Positions 58,421 to 61,814 of a stretch of 61,814 nt of DNA are shown here, piece after piece. The DNA is from Nocardioides sp. PD653-B2 (lineage in GTDB: Bacteria > Actinomycetota > Actinomycetes > Propionibacteriales > Nocardioidaceae), in assembly GCF_002117935.1 (NCBI RefSeq), contig NZ_BDJE01000035.1, positions 1 through 61,814 of the forward strand, read 5' to 3'. Each line of letters begins with the position of its first letter. Position 1 is the stretch's first letter. Under the pieces are notes generated by a model. The model had not been told where the DNA came from and did not search any database. It worked only from the letters and a program-made list of their open reading frames with translations. Made by a program: the position numbers and the translations under genes.

Positions 58421-59133
58421 AGGGCGAGAAGGAAATCGAGACGAATGTCGAGAGGCGCATTGGGGCGTGGCTACGCGACCATAGCCTGACCCTTGCCTTC
58501 ACGGGCTTGTTACTCGCCGCCCTGATCGGCCAAGCACTGACCGGCGTGGCCGGCTACAACGAACAGGCCCGAGACGCGCAGCTCCCGACCCTGACCCTGC
58601 TGCAGTACCTCACCTCTTCACAGTTCGCGGTCGACGTGGCCGAGAACTGGCAGTCGGAGTACCTGCAGTTCCTGCTCTACGTCCTGCTCACAGTCTGGCT
58701 CATCCAGATCGGCTCCCCGGAGTCGAAGAAGCCCGAACAGCGCGGCCGCAAGACCTTCGAGGAGCAGAAGATCGGCAGCTACGCCACGGCCGGATCTCCA
58801 GCGCCGGCACGCATGAGGGGATGGCGACTGAGTCTCTACTCCCACTCGCTGGGCCTGGTCATGGGCCTTGTGTTCCTCGGCTCTTGGTCCGCGCAGTTCG
58901 TCGCCGGTCGTAGCGCCTACAACGCCGAACAGATCCAAGACTTCCAGGCTCCCCTGACCTGGTCGCAGTACCTGCGGGCGCCAGACTTCTGGAACCGCAC
59001 GTTCCAGAACTGGCAATCGGAGTTCCTCGCCGTAGCGACCATGGTCGTCTTCAGCATCTACCTGCGCGAGCGGGGATCCCCGGAGTCCAAACCCGTGGGT
59101 GTCTCCCACGAATCGACGGGCGTTGAAGGGTAG
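58417..59133 (+). CDS. DUF6766 four-helix membrane protein
   Basis: This 238-residue protein is built of two similar halves, each with a helix, the motif QYLTSSQFAVDVAENWQSEYLQFLLYVLL (first half; the second has QYLRAPDFWNRTFQNWQSEFLAVATMVVF), and an RGSPESK or IGSPESKK end. The duplicated NWQSE-F/Y-L motif and SPESK signature identify the family, whose function is unknown. It is translationally coupled to the 27-residue peptide. In many actinobacteria this gene occurs in stress or accessory regions. Confidence 0.85.
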   Translation: MKGEKEIETNVERRIGAWLRDHSLTLAFTGLLLAALIGQALTGVAGYNEQARDAQLPTLTLLQYLTSSQFAVDVAENWQSEYLQFLLYVLLTVWLIQIGSPESKKPEQRGRKTFEEQKIGSYATAGSPAPARMRGWRLSLYSHSLGLVMGLVFLGSWSAQFVAGRSAYNAEQIQDFQAPLTWSQYLRAPDFWNRTFQNWQSEFLAVATMVVFSIYLRERGSPESKPVGVSHESTGVEG

Positions 59134-59858
59134 GGGAATGGCTCGTCGCCGGTGAGGATAACTCACACTTCGTTCCGATTGTGCCCGAGACCTCACCACT
59201 GGCCAGCGAGCCAACACCGACCAACCGAACTCTGGACCCCCGACCAAGTCCAAGCGCCCTACTTACTGAGTTCGAGCTCTACCCCAGAAGTGACTATATG
59301 TCGTAGTACTGACTGACTGACCCATGCTGACCTGCGCAAACGTCGAGGATTGATGGCGGGATGTACCACGCTTGTAACAACCTAGCGCGCGCCTGACGGT
59401 GATGGCGATGGGTCGGGCACGTCCTGGATGGTGGTCCTCACAGGCCGGACGAGCAAGCGCAGGGCTGTCTGTTCAGCCAGCCTGGCGACCTGAATTTGGT
59501 CCGAGGTTCCGAACATCGACGGCGTCGATGGGCCTCCACCGGCTTCAACCGGTCCGGATGACCGATCACCAGCTCGAAGCCCCGGTGGCTGACGTTGACC
59601 CCGCCGAACTCATGCAACTCGCGCCCTTTCGCCAGCCCAAAATCCAGGGCGCGCAGGTTCAAATCCTGTCAGCCCGACCGAGTTCATCGCATCAGAAGAA
59701 GCATGGAGAGGTCGGTCGTCAATGTGGCGGCCGGCCCTTTTGCTATGCATCTGCTGACGCAGACTTCCGGATGGCGCGCCGCGCGAGTTCGCCGGCAAGT
59801 GGCGAGCCGGGGGCCGTAACCTGCGGGGCTGAGTGGCTACGGGCCTGACTTTGGCAGC
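59134..59858. other. gene-poor stretch with a tRNA fragment
   Basis: No coding region is convincing here. It contains a short tandem CTGACTGACTGAC near 59309, AT-richer patches, and a tRNA 3' tail at 59653. A 149-codon frame from 59399 runs straight through the tRNA tail (reading QVQILSARP, a usual artefact of such tails) and is not a gene. Confidence 0.6.
59653..59679 (+). repeat. 3' end of a tRNA-Pro gene, probable attachment-site scar
   Basis: GCAGG-TTCAAAT-CCTGT is a T-arm and T-loop, and CAGCCCG-ACC continues as the 3' acceptor strand, discriminator A and CC of a bacterial tRNA-Pro. The matching 5' acceptor CGGGCTG, D-arm and anticodon arm are absent upstream. Tyrosine-recombinase elements that insert into tRNA genes leave such a tail at their far end, so this looks like an attL or attR. 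Confidence 0.65.
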
Positions 59859-60163
59859 ATGAGCGAGCGCCTGGCTCGTGAGCAATTGTGGGCGTCCAAG
59901 AGTGCGCACGAGCAGGCGCGCAATGCGGCGCGCGAGGAGCGCACCCTGCTGGAAGCGCAGGCGGCACGCTAGAAGGCATCCAAGACGCCACAGTGAAGGT
60001 CCAGCAGGCAACCCGCGACGTGCACGCTGAGGTGCAGCGCTTGGTGGACGAGACGGGCCGCGCTCAGCACCTGGCCGTGTGGGTAGCCATCGGCACGGGC
60101 CTTGGAGGTGCGATCCTCGGTGGGTTCGCAGGTGCAATTGCTGCTCGGTTTGTAGGAGCCTGA
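59859..60163 (+). pseudogene. coiled-coil/one-helix protein gene split by a frameshift
   Basis: ATG 59859 opens 37 codons (SERLAREQLWASKSAHEQARNAAREE, coiled-coil-like) ending in TAG at 59972. From about 59972 another frame continues as QDATVKVQQATRDVHAEVQRLVDETGRAQH, then a helix WVAIGTGLGGAILGGFAGAIAARFVGA to the stop at 60163. Together they would form a sensible coiled-coil plus C-terminal membrane anchor protein of about 100 residues, so a frameshift is likely. A separate 56-residue gene from GTG 59993 is the alternative. Confidence 0.4.
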
Positions 60164-60189
60164 TCGCAGGTCATTTGCGGGCGTACCCC

Positions 60190-60420
60190 TCAGCAGTCGT
60201 CTTCTCGCCACTCGCTCTCTCGCACCCACGGCTCACGGTCTTGGTTGATAGCGGACGCGGGGTACGTGTAGCTCACCCTCGCTTGGTCGCCGGAGACCTC
60301 GGCGTTGTAGCTCTCTAGGGCCAGGGCGTTGTCGTACAGCTCGCCAGCCTGGCCGACGGTGGCGCCGAATTGGTCTTCGCCCATCCGGCGTTGGCAGCGC
60401 TGAGAATTTTGGACTTGCAT
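60190..60420 (-). CDS. small hypothetical protein, possibly a C-terminal fragment
   Basis: This 76-codon frame starts ATG 60420 after a weak GGGA. It reads GELYDNALALESYNAEVSGDQARVSYTYP, then WVRESEWREDDC at the end. The pattern looks like the C-terminal part of a secreted NTF2-like domain, which would normally have a signal peptide and more strands ahead, so this may be a truncated gene. No family is certain. Confidence 0.35.
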   Translation of the reverse strand: MQVQNSQRCQRRMGEDQFGATVGQAGELYDNALALESYNAEVSGDQARVSYTYPASAINQDREPWVRESEWREDDC

Positions 60421-60578
60421 CGTGTCCCGAGGTACGGGCTCGTCTTCGTCACATGGAAGAACTGGTGATCACCGTGCCTGCGCGATGCCCAACGCCGAGA
60501 GACGGCGGTCGGAGATCCGGCCTGACCGCCTTCGTTGTTGATTGAGGCCGAGCAACCGAGGGTGGTCCGTCCGACATC

Positions 60579-60595
60579 TACTATTGGAGATAGTA
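60579..60595. promoter_or_regulatory. TACTAT-n5-ATAGTA palindrome
   Basis: TACTAT-TGGAG-ATAGTA is an AT-rich inverted repeat 55 bases before the gene at 60650. It resembles operators of PadR- or GntR-type repressors. It stands out in GC-rich sequence and implies regulation of the small gene downstream, although no such regulator gene is in the window. Confidence 0.45.
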
Positions 60596-60649
60596 TCTAG
60601 TGTGCGTCAGTGCGGTCACCGCGGGCCGAGCTGGAGGAAGAGCGAGGTC

Positions 60650-60916
60650 ATGGTGGGTTTGGCAGATGGTCGTCCAAGTCCCCGTCGACGTGTCGTCGGT
60701 TTGATTGGTGTCGGCGTCGGAGTGATCGTGCTGTTGAGATTGCTGTCGCGACGGTGGTGGCGCATCCGCGAGGCCTTCGGGCATCGCGGCGGGCTTCGCC
60801 ATCTTGACCGGCTCGAGCAGGACGCTCAGCTCGAGAAGGCCGAGTTCGCCGACTTCACCGTCGACCGGTTCCCCGAGTTCGGTGCACCACCCGGCGTAGG
60901 CGCTAAGGCGCCCTAG
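60650..60916 (+). CDS. small membrane-anchored hypothetical protein
   Basis: This 88-residue protein has an Arg-rich start (RPSPRRR), one helix (VVGLIGVGVGVIVLLRLLS, about residues 15-33), a basic patch (RRWWRIREAFGHR) and an acidic tail. The positive-inside rule puts the tail in the cytoplasm or makes a signal anchor. ATG 60650 has a GCGAGG site. The palindrome at 60579 lies in its promoter. No family is recognised. Confidence 0.45.
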   Translation: MVGLADGRPSPRRRVVGLIGVGVGVIVLLRLLSRRWWRIREAFGHRGGLRHLDRLEQDAQLEKAEFADFTVDRFPEFGAPPGVGAKAP

Positions 60917-60961
60917 TTGTTCTGAGCACGGACGTTGGTGACGCGGGGTCTCGACATAGGT

Positions 60962-61019
60962 GAAGGCCTCCGGTGAGGTGTGGAGCTACCACAGCAACCA
61001 CTCTCACCAAGAGGCCTTC
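60962..61019 (+). repeat. inverted repeat just before the transposase start
   Basis: GAAGGCCTC at 60962-60970 and GAGGCCTTC at 61011-61019 are exact inverted copies flanking 40 bases, the second touching the transposase ATG. It may form a message hairpin that limits transposase translation, or lie near the element end. I could not identify the terminal repeat itself. Confidence 0.5.
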
Positions 61020-61814
61020 ATGACCCACGCTATGTCACCCCTATCCGAAACCGGTCGCCTCAGGCTCGCGAGGTGCGTGGTCGACCAGCGCTGGCCGCTG
61101 CGCCGCGCCGCGGAGCGGTTCAACGTCTCGGTCACCACCGCGCAACGGTGGGCGCAGCGCTACCGCGACCAGGGCCCGGCCGGCATGGTCGACCGGTCCT
61201 CCCGCCCACACTCCAGCCCCAAGCGCACCAGCCTCCGGGTCGAACACCGCGTCGTCGGGCTCCGGATCTCACGTCGCTGGGGGCCGGTCCGCATCGGCTA
61301 CCGACTCGGCTTGCCCTCCTCGACGGTCGCCAAGATCCTGCATCGCTACGGCTGCCCACCGGTGGCCTGGACCGACCCGGCCACCGGCGCCCGGCTACGC
61401 GGGCGCCCAGCACCGCAGCGCTACGAGTGGGCACAACCCGGCGACCTGGTCCACGTCGACATCAAGAAGCTCGGCCGGATCCCCAACGGCGGCGGGCACA
61501 AGACCCTCGGCCGCGCCAAGGGCCGCCGCGACCGCAAGCGCGGGATGGGCTACTGGTACATCCACACCGCCGTCGATGACCGAACCCGCCTTGGCTTCAG
61601 TGAGCTCCACCGCGACGAACGCAAAGAGACCGCCGCCGGGTTCTGGCTCCGCGCCAACGCCTACTACGAATCGGTCGGGATCACCGTGCAACGAGTGCTG
61701 ACCGACAACGGCGCCTGCTACCGGTCCAAGGACTTCGCAGCCGCCCTCGGCGACATCACCCACAAACGAACCCGGCCGTATCGACCCCAGACCAACGGCA
61801 AGGTCTGTGAACAT
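61020..61814 (+). mobile_element. IS481-family transposase, cut at the window edge
   Basis: An open frame of 265 codons from ATG 61020 without a stop encodes a DDE transposase. The N-terminal helix-turn-helix reads RRAAERFNVSVTTAQRWAQRYR, followed by MVDRSSRPHSSPKRT, the catalytic Asp in LVHVDIKKLGRIP near residue 142, a second Asp in VLTDNGACYRS, and RPYRPQTNGK. IS481 enzymes continue TNGKVERF with the catalytic Glu, but here it reads TNGKVCEH at the very end. Thus the element is cut or rearranged just at the third catalytic residue, or the window ends in another copy or assembly junction. Confidence 0.85.

Noticed and set aside
59399..59848. 149-codon frame across the tRNA fragment
   Set aside because: It contains QVQILSARP, the translation of a tRNA tail, and has no domain.

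Overview
The window is about 61.8 kb of very GC-rich DNA. It has dense, often ATGA-overlapping genes, frequent GTG starts, Mycobacterium-like gene content (glnA2/glnE, nadE, DevR/DevS, HspX-type Hsp20) and a short GC-rich intergenic repeat of the kind I associate with Nocardioides. The best guess is a Nocardioides-like actinobacterium. The taxon is inferred from gene content only.

Layout. Positions 1-20.9 kb are ordinary chromosome: panB, a VOC protein, a SigE-family sigma factor with its membrane partner, nadE, a pair of related exported proteins beside a two-component system, then glnA2 / membrane protein / amidotransferase / glnE, a pseudouridine synthase, a PEP-mutase-like enzyme, a PepSY membrane protein and a threonine aldolase. 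Positions 20.9-24.2 kb hold a TasA-like exported protein with a SipW-type signal peptidase, an Hpt-like protein without its histidine and an OmpR-type regulator; one sequence motif recurs in front of both transcription units. Positions 24.2-33.9 kb hold a type III glutamine synthetase, a PPOX flavoprotein, a lipoprotein, a RskA-like anti-sigma factor, a small zincin, a UvrA-like ABC ATPase, a UbiA prenyltransferase and a BBE-type oxidoreductase.

Positions 33.9-54.3 kb look like one hypoxia/dormancy island. It has a DevR (DosR)-type regulator with the same recognition helix as the mycobacterial protein, and a DevS-type GAF-GAF kinase that keeps the haem-ligand histidine context. With them are pyruvate phosphate dikinase, five tandem universal stress proteins, an Acg-like nitroreductase, a PPOX protein, a P-type ATPase, DUF1918, Hsp20 and a CBS-CBS-BON protein. 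Palindromes close to GGGACC-AA-GGTCCC lie in front of most of these units, and one more precedes a PPOX gene at 27 kb. The island also carries a four-gene module (flavodoxin, SQR-like reductase, DsrC/TusE-like carrier, DsrE-like protein) that I do not know from the mycobacterial DosR regulon. Broken genes lie within and at the edge of the island: a phosphoketolase remnant, a P-type-ATPase/alcohol-dehydrogenase fusion, a carbamate kinase tail and an integrase tail.

Positions 54.3-61.8 kb are an accessory, rearranged end. A MarR regulator and a reductase with a clear operator come first. A truncated extradiol dioxygenase is then joined tail to tail with a truncated nitrate-reductase-like molybdoenzyme, followed by another MarR gene and a lipoprotein / 27-residue membrane peptide / DUF6766 operon. 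After these come a tRNA-Pro 3' tail that looks like an attachment-site scar, small orphan genes and an IS481-type transposase that runs off, or is cut at, the window edge.
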